Positions 5,267 through 11,882 of a stretch of DNA of 11,882 bases are shown piece by piece. This DNA comes from Gammaproteobacteria bacterium (GTDB lineage: Bacteria; Pseudomonadota; Gammaproteobacteria; Pseudomonadales; Porticoccaceae). Position 1 is the stretch's first letter. Every line of letters starts with the position of its first letter. Where the stretch lies: positions 1-11,882 of the forward strand of contig SBGI01000299.1 of NCBI GenBank assembly GCA_006227015.1. The letters are read 5' to 3'. A program made the translations under genes and the position numbers. The notes beneath the pieces were generated by a model. The model searched no databases. It had not been told where the DNA came from and saw only the letters and a list, made by a program, of their open reading frames with translations.

Positions 5267-6688
5267 ATGGCTGGAAAAACCCTTTACGACAAACTGTGGG
5301 ATGCTCACCTGGTCAAGCAGCGTGATGACGGTTCCGCACTGATCTATATTGATCGACACATTCTGCATGAAGTGACCTCGCCCCAGGCTTTTGAGGGGCT
5401 GCGTATCGCAGGTCGCAAACCCTGGCGTCTGGATGTCAACGTGGCAACGCCGGACCACAACATTTCCACTGACCCGGTAGAGCGGGCTGCGGGTGTGGAT
5501 GCCATACCCGATGAGACTTCCCGCATCCAGGTGAAAACCCTGGATGAAAACTGCGACCACTTCGGCATCCGCGAATTCAAGATGAACGAGATGGGGCAGG
5601 GTATTGTGCACGTGATGGGTCCCGAGTTGGGTGCCTCCCTGCCGGGCATGACGGTGGTGTGCGGCGATTCCCACACGGCCACCCACGGTGCCTTTGCCTG
5701 TCTGGCACATGGCATCGGCACCTCCGAAGTGGAGCACGTGCTGGCCACCCAGTGTCTGGTCACCAAGAAAATGAAAAATATGCTGATTCGTGTGGATGGC
5801 ACTCTGGGTCCGGGCGTGACTGCCAAGGACGTGGTGTTGGCCATTATCGGTAAAATCGGCACCGCCGGCGGCACCGGCTATGCCATCGAGTTTGCCGGCC
5901 AGGTCTTTCGTGATATGTCCATTGAGGGCCGTATGACAGTTTGCAATATGGCCATCGAAGCCGGTGCCCGAGTGGGCATGGTGGCGGTGGATGACAAGAC
6001 CATCGACTACTTCAAGGGCCGGCGTTTCGCTCCCACCGGTGAGCTATGGGATCAGGCGGCCGACTATTGGCGAACGCTGCAGAGTGATGACGATGCCAGC
6101 TTTGATACTGTGGTGGAACTGGACGGCACTGCCATTCAACCACAGGTGAGCTGGGGGACATCGCCGGAAATGGTGGCTCCGGTGAATGGCACCATTCCCC
6201 GTCCCGAGGACGAAGCAGATCCTGTCAAACGTCAGGGTATTGAGCGGGCACTGAAATACATGGGTCTTCAGGGCGGTGCGTCAATCAGCGAAATTCCAGT
6301 GGACAGAGTGTTTATTGGCTCCTGTACCAATTCCCGTATTGAGGATCTGCGCGCCGCGGCCGCAGTGGCCCGGGGGCGCAAGGTGGCCGCTACGGTCAAG
6401 CAGGTGCTGGTGGTGCCCGGTTCCCAGATGGTGAAAGCCCAGGCTGAGTCTGAAGGGCTGGACAAAATCTTCATCGAGGCCGGTATGGACTGGCGTGAGC
6501 CCGGTTGCTCCATGTGTCTGGCCATGAATGCAGACCGTCTGGGGGCAGGGGAGCACTGTGCGTCCACCTCGAACCGAAACTTTGAAGGTCGTCAGGGTAA
6601 TGGTGGGCGAACGCACCTGGTGAGCCCTGCGATGGCGGCAGCTGCGGCGATTGCCGGTCATATTACCGACGTGCGCACACTGGATTGA
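5267..6688 (+). CDS. leuC: 3-isopropylmalate dehydratase, large subunit
   Basis: LeuC is the [4Fe-4S] subunit of isopropylmalate isomerase, which with LeuD converts 2-isopropylmalate to 3-isopropylmalate in leucine biosynthesis. The 473 residues align along their length with the enterobacterial protein. The N-terminus is [16 protein letters not shown], followed by [48 protein letters not shown] and [12 protein letters not shown]. The iron-sulfur ligands are visible as C353 ([17 protein letters not shown]) and C414/C417 (GCSMCLAMN). The C-terminus has the conserved [12 protein letters not shown] and [14 protein letters not shown]. The start is set by homology; the ribosome binding site is weak (GGAA at 5257-5260). 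The ten bases ATGGCTGGAA at the start codon also occur 16 bases upstream, out of frame. It is the first gene of the leuCDB operon; its stop overlaps the ribosome binding site of leuD. Confidence 0.98.
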   Translation: MAGKTLYDKLWDAHLVKQRDDGSALIYIDRHILHEVTSPQAFEGLRIAGRKPWRLDVNVATPDHNISTDPVERAAGVDAIPDETSRIQVKTLDENCDHFGIREFKMNEMGQGIVHVMGPELGASLPGMTVVCGDSHTATHGAFACLAHGIGTSEVEHVLATQCLVTKKMKNMLIRVDGTLGPGVTAKDVVLAIIGKIGTAGGTGYAIEFAGQVFRDMSIEGRMTVCNMAIEAGARVGMVAVDDKTIDYFKGRRFAPTGELWDQAADYWRTLQSDDDASFDTVVELDGTAIQPQVSWGTSPEMVAPVNGTIPRPEDEADPVKRQGIERALKYMGLQGGASISEIPVDRVFIGSCTNSRIEDLRAAAAVARGRKVAATVKQVLVVPGSQMVKAQAESEGLDKIFIEAGMDWREPGCSMCLAMNADRLGAGEHCASTSNRNFEGRQGNGGRTHLVSPAMAAAAAIAGHITDVRTLD

Positions 6689-6692
6689 GGAG
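6687..6692 (+). promoter_or_regulatory. Ribosome binding site of leuD fixing a GTG start
   Basis: GAGGAG overlaps the leuC stop (TGA 6686-6688) and lies six bases before the GTG at 6699. It selects that GTG over upstream in-frame codons, which lie inside leuC, and points to translational coupling of LeuC and LeuD. Confidence 0.85.
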
Positions 6693-6698
6693 ATTGTT

Positions 6699-7346
6699 GT
6701 GAAATCATTTACTGTACACAAAGGGCTGGTTGCCCCCATGGATCGCGCCAATGTCGACACTGACATGATCATTCCAAAACAGTTTCTGAAGTCCATCAAG
6801 CGCAGCGGCTTCGGCCCTAACCTGTTTGATGAATTGCGTTACCTTGATGAAGGTCACCCCGGTCAGGATTGCACGACGCGCCCACTGAACCCGGATTTCC
6901 CCCTCAACTGGCCCCGCTATCAGGGTGCCTCGGTGTTGCTGGCGCGGGAGAATTTCGGCTGTGGTTCCAGTCGGGAACACGCGCCCTGGGCGCTGGATGA
7001 CTACGGCTTTCGCGCCGTGATTGCTCCCAGTTATGCCGATATTTTCTTTAATAATTGCTTTAAGAATGGATTGTTACCAATTGTTTTAGAAGAAAATATT
7101 GTAGATAAGCTGTTTGAGGAAGCAGAGGCTGTCGAAGGTTATGAATTAACCGTCGATCTGCCCCGTCAGGTGGTGGTTAAGCCCGATGGTCAGGAGCTGC
7201 CATTTGAAGTCGATGCCTTCCGCAAGCACTGTCTGCTGGAAGGTCTGGATGAAATCGGCCTTACGCTTCAGGAAGCCGATACCATTCGGGCTTTTGAAGC
7301 CAATCATGAAAAAGCCAACCCCTGGTTGTATCACGCCATTCAGTAA
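6699..7346 (+). CDS. leuD: 3-isopropylmalate dehydratase, small subunit
   Basis: LeuD (215 residues) is the swivel-domain subunit that completes the active site of isopropylmalate isomerase with LeuC. The GTG start gives [30 protein letters not shown], the family N-terminus, followed by [16 protein letters not shown]. The signature [16 protein letters not shown] begins at residue 84, and [17 protein letters not shown] follows. The C-terminus matches the Pseudomonas-type protein, slightly longer than the roughly 200-residue E. coli form. The gene begins 10 bases after leuC and ends 11 bases before leuB. Bases 7041-7110 are only 23% G+C (16 of 70), far below the rest of the gene, with TTA and TTG replacing the CTG leucine codons used elsewhere. 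The protein sequence there is nevertheless normal. Confidence 0.98.
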   Translation: MKSFTVHKGLVAPMDRANVDTDMIIPKQFLKSIKRSGFGPNLFDELRYLDEGHPGQDCTTRPLNPDFPLNWPRYQGASVLLARENFGCGSSREHAPWALDDYGFRAVIAPSYADIFFNNCFKNGLLPIVLEENIVDKLFEEAEAVEGYELTVDLPRQVVVKPDGQELPFEVDAFRKHCLLEGLDEIGLTLQEADTIRAFEANHEKANPWLYHAIQ

Positions 7347-7357
7347 GGAAAAGGGTT

Positions 7358-8431
7358 ATGAGCAAGCAAGTATTGATACTTAAAGGCGACCATATCGGAC
7401 CTGAAATCGTTGACGAAGCACTTAAGGTGCTCGCCAAAGTAGATGAGCAGTTTGGTCTGGGGCTGACGTTTGAAGAAGGGCTGTTGGGTGGCGCTGCCTG
7501 TGATGCGGTGGGCGAACCCTGCCCCGATGAAACCCTGGAAAAGGCTCGGCGCAGCGATGCGATTTTGATGGGCTCCGTGGGTGGCCCCGAATGGGATGGT
7601 CTGGAGCGTCACCTGCGTCCGGAAAAAGGCCTGCTAAAACTGCGCTCTGGCCTGGAATTATTCGGCAACCTGCGTCCGGCCATACTTTACCCGCAGTTGG
7701 CGGAAGCATCGTCCCTGAAGCCGGAAATCGTGTCCGGCCTCGATATTCTGATCGTGCGTGAGCTGACGGGCGGTATCTACTTCGGTGAGCCTCGCGGTAT
7801 TCGTGTACTGGAGAACGGCGAACGCGAGGGCTATAACACCTATAAATACGCTGAGTCGGAAATTCGTCGGATTGGCAAAGTGGCTTTCGAGGCCGCCATG
7901 GTGCGGGACCGCCGGGTCTGCTCGGTCGATAAGGCCAATGTGCTCGAGGCCACGGTATTGTGGCGTGAGATTATGGAAGAAGTGGCCAAAGATTACCCCG
8001 AAGTCGAGCTGAGCCACATGTACGTGGACAACGCCGCCATGCAGTTGGTGAAGGCGCCGAAGCAATTTGATGTGATGGTGACCGGCAATATGTTCGGCGA
8101 CATTCTCTCGGATGCGGCGGCCATGCTCACAGGCTCTATCGGTATGCTGCCCTCTGCGGCGCTGGACAAAAACGGTAAGGGGCTTTACGAGCCCTGTCAT
8201 GGTTCGGCCCCGGACATTTCCGGTCAGGGCCTTGCGAATCCGCTGGCGACGATTCTCTCCGCTGCAATGATGCTACGCTATTCCCTGAATGCCCCGGATG
8301 CGGCGCTCGCCATTGAAGAGGCGGTGAGCCGGGTGCTGGACCAGGGGCTGCGTACCCCGGATATCCATACGGAGGGAACCCGTAAAGTCAGCACGTCTGA
8401 AATGGGTGATGCCGTGATGGCCGCGCTTTGA
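7358..8431 (+). CDS. leuB: 3-isopropylmalate dehydrogenase
   Basis: LeuB oxidises and decarboxylates 3-isopropylmalate with NAD+ to 2-oxoisocaproate, the direct precursor of leucine. The 357 residues match the family throughout: [16 protein letters not shown] near the N-terminus, [37 protein letters not shown] (substrate-binding arginines), [14 protein letters not shown], and [16 protein letters not shown]. The metal-binding aspartates are D224, D248 and D252, the last two in [32 protein letters not shown] is the nucleotide-binding segment. AAGGAA (7345-7350), seven bases before the ATG, serves as ribosome binding site. It is the last gene of the leuCDB cluster. In Pseudomonas, as I recall, a methyltransferase-like gene lies between leuD and leuB; here there is none. 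Confidence 0.98.
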   Translation: MSKQVLILKGDHIGPEIVDEALKVLAKVDEQFGLGLTFEEGLLGGAACDAVGEPCPDETLEKARRSDAILMGSVGGPEWDGLERHLRPEKGLLKLRSGLELFGNLRPAILYPQLAEASSLKPEIVSGLDILIVRELTGGIYFGEPRGIRVLENGEREGYNTYKYAESEIRRIGKVAFEAAMVRDRRVCSVDKANVLEATVLWREIMEEVAKDYPEVELSHMYVDNAAMQLVKAPKQFDVMVTGNMFGDILSDAAAMLTGSIGMLPSAALDKNGKGLYEPCHGSAPDISGQGLANPLATILSAAMMLRYSLNAPDAALAIEEAVSRVLDQGLRTPDIHTEGTRKVSTSEMGDAVMAAL

Positions 8432-8498
8432 TTGTGAATAGCGGCGTTGTCGTATCTAAAAGTTGTCTCTGAACAAATTGGTTAATAGGTCAAATTTC

Positions 8499-9614
8499 AT
8501 GAAAAAAGTAGGTTTTGTCGGTTGGCGCGGGATGGTTGGCTCTGTGTTGATGGAGCGCATGCAGCAGGAAAAAGATTTTGCAGATATCGAGCCCATCTTT
8601 TTTACCACTTCCCAGCTGGGACAGGCAGGCCCGGATGTGGGTGTCGACGTGCCGCCGCTACTGGATGCCAAGGATATAAAATCCCTGTCACAAATGGACA
8701 TTATTGTTACCTGTCAGGGCGGCGATTACACCAAGGCCATTTACCCCGAGCTGAGAAACGCCGGTTGGGATGGCTACTGGATTGATGCTGCATCCGCATT
8801 GCGTATGGCAGATGACGCCCTGATTGTACTGGACCCGGTGAACCTCAATGTCATCAAGGACGGCATTGCCAGCGGTGTGAAAAACTATATCGGTGGTAAC
8901 TGCACAGTCAGCCTGATGTTGATGGCAATGGGCGGCTTGTTCAATCAGGGGTTGGTGGAGTGGACCTCTGCCATGACCTATCAGGCAGCGTCAGGCGCCG
9001 GTGCGCAGAACATGCGCGAACTGATTGCCCAGATGGGGGCGATTGAAAAATCCGTGGCCGCCGAACTGGCGGACCCCGCGTCTGCGATTCTCGATATTGA
9101 CCGCAAAGTGGTTGCAGCCATGCGCAGTGACGATTTCCCCACCGATAATTTCGGGGCGCCGTTGGGCGGCAGCCTGCTGCCCTGGATTGATGTTCCGTTG
9201 GAAAGTGGTCAGAGCAAGGAAGAGTGGAAGGGGCAGGCGGAGACCAATAAGATCCTCGGTCGTTCTGGCGACACCCTGATCCCGGTGGATGGTATCTGTG
9301 TGCGTATTGGGGCCATGCGCTGCCACAGCCAGGCGCTGACGCTCAAACTGACTCGGGATGTGCCGCTTAATGAAATCGAGAGCATGCTGGCAGAGGCCAA
9401 TGATTGGGTTAGGGTTGTCCCCAATGATCGGGCGGTAACTCTTAAGGAACTGACACCGGCAGCGGTGACAGGCCATATGCATGTGCCCGTGGGCCGCCTG
9501 CGCAAGATGAATATGGGCAGTCAATATTTGTCAGCGTTTACTGTGGGTGATCAGTTGCTCTGGGGCGCGGCTGAGCCTCTACGCCGGATGTTGAGAATTC
9601 TGCTGGAGAGTTAG
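8499..9614 (+). CDS. asd: Aspartate-semialdehyde dehydrogenase
   Basis: Asd reduces L-aspartyl-4-phosphate with NADPH to L-aspartate 4-semialdehyde, the branch point to lysine/diaminopimelate, methionine and threonine. The 371 residues follow the Gram-negative form closely. The NADP-binding loop is G8-WRGMVG. The catalytic Cys135 lies in [17 protein letters not shown], at the same number as in E. coli. [14 protein letters not shown] and [13 protein letters not shown] follow, and the acid/base histidine is H276 in [11 protein letters not shown]. The C-terminus is [20 protein letters not shown]. The frame extends to a TTG at 8463, but the ATG at 8499 gives the family N-terminus [14 protein letters not shown] and has AGG nine bases upstream. 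A 67-base gap separates it from leuB, with no firm promoter or terminator, so cotranscription with leuCDB is possible. No second Asd-like (usg) gene follows. Confidence 0.98.
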   Translation: MKKVGFVGWRGMVGSVLMERMQQEKDFADIEPIFFTTSQLGQAGPDVGVDVPPLLDAKDIKSLSQMDIIVTCQGGDYTKAIYPELRNAGWDGYWIDAASALRMADDALIVLDPVNLNVIKDGIASGVKNYIGGNCTVSLMLMAMGGLFNQGLVEWTSAMTYQAASGAGAQNMRELIAQMGAIEKSVAAELADPASAILDIDRKVVAAMRSDDFPTDNFGAPLGGSLLPWIDVPLESGQSKEEWKGQAETNKILGRSGDTLIPVDGICVRIGAMRCHSQALTLKLTRDVPLNEIESMLAEANDWVRVVPNDRAVTLKELTPAAVTGHMHVPVGRLRKMNMGSQYLSAFTVGDQLLWGAAEPLRRMLRILLES

Positions 9615-9677
9615 TGGGGGTCAATTTTTCATCAAAAATGCACCGGAGTGCTCTATGTCGTCATGACATTTTTGTGC

Positions 9678-9726
9678 GACCGGTCATAAATCCTTATCAA
9701 GGTTCGGTCATTTTGTTTGTTTTTGA
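9678..9726 (+). terminator. Candidate terminator after asd
   Basis: GACCG (9678-9682) pairs with CGGTC (9705-9709), enclosing an inner hairpin CCTT-ATC-AAGG (9692-9702). A T-rich tract (9711-9725, 12 T of 15) follows. The heptamer CGGTCAT occurs twice, 24 bp apart (9681 and 9705), so the element could be a protein-binding site instead. A weaker hairpin (ATGTC/GACAT, 9655-9669, then four Ts) lies just before it. Confidence 0.35.
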
Positions 9727-9804
9727 TGATACTAGCGGTTGAACAATTGTGTTGACTCATAAATACTTGCAGCAACAACCTCACATCATGTAAATGGTTT
9801 TTGG

Positions 9805-9840
9805 TGTACCAATGGCTCTTGCTAGCAGACCACTGGTACA
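9805..9840 (+). other. Strong hairpin in the fimV upstream region
   Basis: TGTACCAATGG (9805-9815) pairs with CCACTGGTACA (9830-9840): eleven positions with one mismatch. Three further pairs (TCT/AGA) continue after a bulged base, leaving a 7-nt loop. It ends 21 bases before the fimV ATG and leaves the ribosome binding site (AGGG, 9850-9853) free. No T-run follows, so it is more likely an operator or a structured 5' leader than a terminator. Confidence 0.5.
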
Positions 9841-9861
9841 TAGCAAAACAGGGAATATCGT

Positions 9862-11882
9862 ATGAAGTTACGTCATTTGACCTTGGCTGCCGGATTTCTC
9901 GGTGCGGTTATCACCAATCATGCACTTGCCGTGGGGTTGGGAGAAATTACACTTAACTCTGCCCTGAATGAGCCTCTGGATGCAGAAATCCAGCTTCTCA
10001 ATGTCGGCGAGTTGACCGAACTGGAAATGCTTGCCGGCCTCGGCTCTCAAACGGACTTCGAAACTGCTGGCGTTGAACGACTGTTCCTGCTCACAGATTT
10101 ACGTTTTGAAATCAACCTGTCTGACAAGTCCAATCCGGTTATTCAGGTTACGTCGAAAAGGCCTATTCGCGAGCCCTACCTAGACTTCCTTGTTGAGGTG
10201 GATTGGCCGGCAGGGCGTTTGCTTCGTGAATACACACTGCTTCTGGATATGCCGATTTATGCAACGGAGAAACCTGTAGCAAAAAAGATTGAGGCTGCGA
10301 GCTCAGGCGCGCAGCCTATGGCAACCCCATCAGTTAAACCCGTTGTTTCCTCGTCCGACTCTGCTGGCACAGCCCCGGCGCTTGCCGTCGGCGATGGTGA
10401 ATACCAGGTTGCCAGTGGCGATACGGTATGGGCGATTGCCTCAAAAATCCGGCCTCAGGGAGCGACCATGTCGCAAACCATGGCTGCGATCAAACAGTCC
10501 AACCCCGATGCTTTTATCAACGGAAATATCAATCTCCTAAAAAAAGGAGCGGTGCTTCGCTTGCCGGAAGGCAGTGATATTCAGGCGCTATCTGCTGTGG
10601 ATAGTGCAGCAGAGCTTGCCGCTGTTGAATCTGCATCAGATGAAACAGCCCTGGCTCCAGTGCTGGATGCCACCCCGTCAGGTCAGGAGAATGATACCGC
10701 CGAGGCTTCTGGTGAAGGGCGTTTGAAACTGGCAGCTCTGGGTGCAGACGAGGCGTTAGCCACCACGAGTGCCGGTGAAGATGCAGTTGCAGCTGGAGAT
10801 GGCAATGCTGTCGCCGGGGGAACAGATCTGGTTGTCGCGCGGGAAGAACTGGATAAGGCAAACCGCGAAAATGCCGAGCTCCGTGAACGTATTGCAATGC
10901 TTGAAGAGCAGCTTTCCACCAATGAGCGTTTGCTGGAAATTCAGGATGACTCCATGCGTGCCAGCCAAGTGGCAACTCTGGTAGAACCTGAAAATGAATC
11001 CGTTGAAGCTGCCGCTCCTGAAGAAGCAGTTGAGGCAGCTACCCCTGAGGAGCAGGACGCTGCTTCTATCAGCGAAGAGGTCGCTGCTGATAAAGCAGAG
11101 GCCGGTAAGTCCGCCAAAGAAGATAAAGGTTTCGATATTACGGCCTGGATGGATTACCTGCTCTATCCCGCCCTTGGTCTGGTGGCGCTACTACTGGCTC
11201 TGTTGATGCTGTTCAGAAACCGCAGTCAGGATGAGGAAAGCATTGACGAGCTGTCCCTGCAGACACTGGTTGATAAAGACAAGCCGGTTGAGGACGAAGA
11301 AACCGAGGTCGATGAAACGCTGCTGAGCGATAGCGACAAAGAATACATTGCCGAGCTGGCCGAAGACCTGGATGAAGAAGGTCTGCAAGACCTGGAAGAT
11401 TTTGATGAGCTTGACGAGTTACAGCTGGAAGAGGGTGAGGGCGTAGATCCCAAGGGTGAAGCGGACATCTACCTGTCGCTGGGCAACTACTCGCAGGCAG
11501 AGAATATCCTCAAGGGTGCCATTGACCAGGATCCTCAGGATACATCACTACGCCTGAAGTTGCTGGAAGTTTATGTCAACGCAAACGATGCCGATGCCTT
11601 TGCTCAGCAGTATCAACAGCTTTTGGCCTTGAACGACCCCGAAGCAGAAGCTAAAGCGGCCGCCTTAAGAGCCGAGCTGGTGCCGGAAGAGGCATTTGAT
11701 GATGTTGATATTGCAGCGGATGACATGGGTTCAGTGTCTGAAATCGCCGAGGTGTCTGACGCTGAAGAAGATGGCAGCGATTTTGGAGAGCCATCGCTGG
11801 ACTTTGACTTGGGCGATGTCACACCGGATGGAGTGCCAGGTGCCATTGAGGAGCCTGAGCCATCAGCGGATCTGACAGAAGA
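9862..11882 (+). CDS. fimV: FimV-family pilus assembly / polar hub protein, 3' end outside window
   Basis: FimV is an inner-membrane, peptidoglycan-binding protein that supports type IV pilus assembly, twitching and cell-pole organisation in Pseudomonas and relatives. The 673 residues present have the whole expected order. There is a signal peptide (MKLRHLTLAAGFLGAVITNHALA, cleavage after residue 23), then the FimV N-terminal domain (VGLGEITLNSALNEPLDAEI). A LysM domain spans about residues 181-235 (YQVASGDTVWAIASKI ... LKKGAVLRLP). A coiled coil at about 327-370 (REELDKANRENAELRERIAM) is followed by an Ala/Glu-rich linker, and a single membrane helix lies at about 432-451. The cytoplasmic part is strongly acidic with a TPR-like unit at about 534-587 (ADIYLSLGNYSQAENILKGA). 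The ATG has AGGG eight bases upstream. The missing part should include more acidic sequence and the C-terminal FimV domain. It probably has its own promoter, given the 247-base gap after asd. Confidence 0.95.
   Translation, partial: MKLRHLTLAAGFLGAVITNHALAVGLGEITLNSALNEPLDAEIQLLNVGELTELEMLAGLGSQTDFETAGVERLFLLTDLRFEINLSDKSNPVIQVTSKRPIREPYLDFLVEVDWPAGRLLREYTLLLDMPIYATEKPVAKKIEAASSGAQPMATPSVKPVVSSSDSAGTAPALAVGDGEYQVASGDTVWAIASKIRPQGATMSQTMAAIKQSNPDAFINGNINLLKKGAVLRLPEGSDIQALSAVDSAAELAAVESASDETALAPVLDATPSGQENDTAEASGEGRLKLAALGADEALATTSAGEDAVAAGDGNAVAGGTDLVVAREELDKANRENAELRERIAMLEEQLSTNERLLEIQDDSMRASQVATLVEPENESVEAAAPEEAVEAATPEEQDAASISEEVAADKAEAGKSAKEDKGFDITAWMDYLLYPALGLVALLLALLMLFRNRSQDEESIDELSLQTLVDKDKPVEDEETEVDETLLSDSDKEYIAELAEDLDEEGLQDLEDFDELDELQLEEGEGVDPKGEADIYLSLGNYSQAENILKGAIDQDPQDTSLRLKLLEVYVNANDADAFAQQYQQLLALNDPEAEAKAAALRAELVPEEAFDDVDIAADDMGSVSEIAEVSDAEEDGSDFGEPSLDFDLGDVTPDGVPGAIEEPEPSADLTE

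Noticed and set aside
5344..5874. A long minus-strand frame opposite leuC
   Set aside because: Composition follows the reverse complement of leuC codons and no domain is recognisable; leuC fully explains the stretch.
9641..9674. ATGTC/GACAT hairpin with T-run as the main asd terminator
   Set aside because: The stem has only five pairs with an A/T-rich base; the following GACCG/CGGTC structure with a longer T-rich tail is at least as good, so this is mentioned only as an alternative.
1..11882. Mobile elements, CRISPR, toxin-antitoxin or defence genes
   Set aside because: No transposase or integrase motifs, no regularly spaced repeats and no unassigned gene clusters are present; the genes are core metabolism and cell-envelope functions.

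Overview
The window reads as a chromosomal stretch of a gammaproteobacterium. The run leuC-leuD-leuB-asd-fimV is the arrangement I remember from Pseudomonas and related marine or cellulolytic gammaproteobacteria. The FimV architecture (periplasmic LysM, one membrane helix, acidic cytoplasmic tail with TPR) is also typical of that group. Base composition is moderate, stops and starts follow the standard bacterial code, and no transposase, integrase, phage gene, CRISPR array, tRNA or rRNA is visible. Genus-level placement (a Cellvibrionales- or Pseudomonas-like organism) is inference.

Layout. At the left edge (1-48, minus) there may be the first codons of a gene leaving the window. A minus-strand Ap4A phosphorylase (191-1117) is divergent from a small carboxymuconolactone-decarboxylase-like gene (1226-1546, plus). 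Next comes trmH, the tRNA Gm18 2'-O-methyltransferase (1612-2301). It is interrupted by an in-frame TGA at codon 154, after which the frame continues with clear TrmH sequence to a stop at 2299-2301 and a terminator-like hairpin. A monocistronic acyl-CoA dehydrogenase of the roughly 590-residue type (2450-4225) is separated by a strong bidirectional terminator from a convergent LysR regulator (4285-5157). That regulator is divergent from leuC across a 109-bp intergenic region, which carries a T-N11-A palindrome and a plausible leuC promoter.

leuC (5267), leuD (6699) and leuB (7358) are separated by only 10-11 bases and form one leucine-biosynthesis operon. LeuC and LeuD together form isopropylmalate isomerase and LeuB is the dehydrogenase that follows. 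leuA is absent and must lie elsewhere. asd (8499-9614) follows after 67 bases and feeds lysine, methionine, threonine and peptidoglycan diaminopimelate synthesis. After a 247-base gap containing several hairpins, fimV begins at 9862 and runs off the right edge.

Most of the window is ordinary core metabolism, and I found no convincing undescribed multi-gene system. The best observation is the nonsense codon in an otherwise intact trmH. Lesser ones are a perfect -10 box six bases from the trmH start codon, a LysR-type operator spaced as expected from the leuC promoter, a strong hairpin just upstream of fimV, and an AT-rich patch inside leuD.
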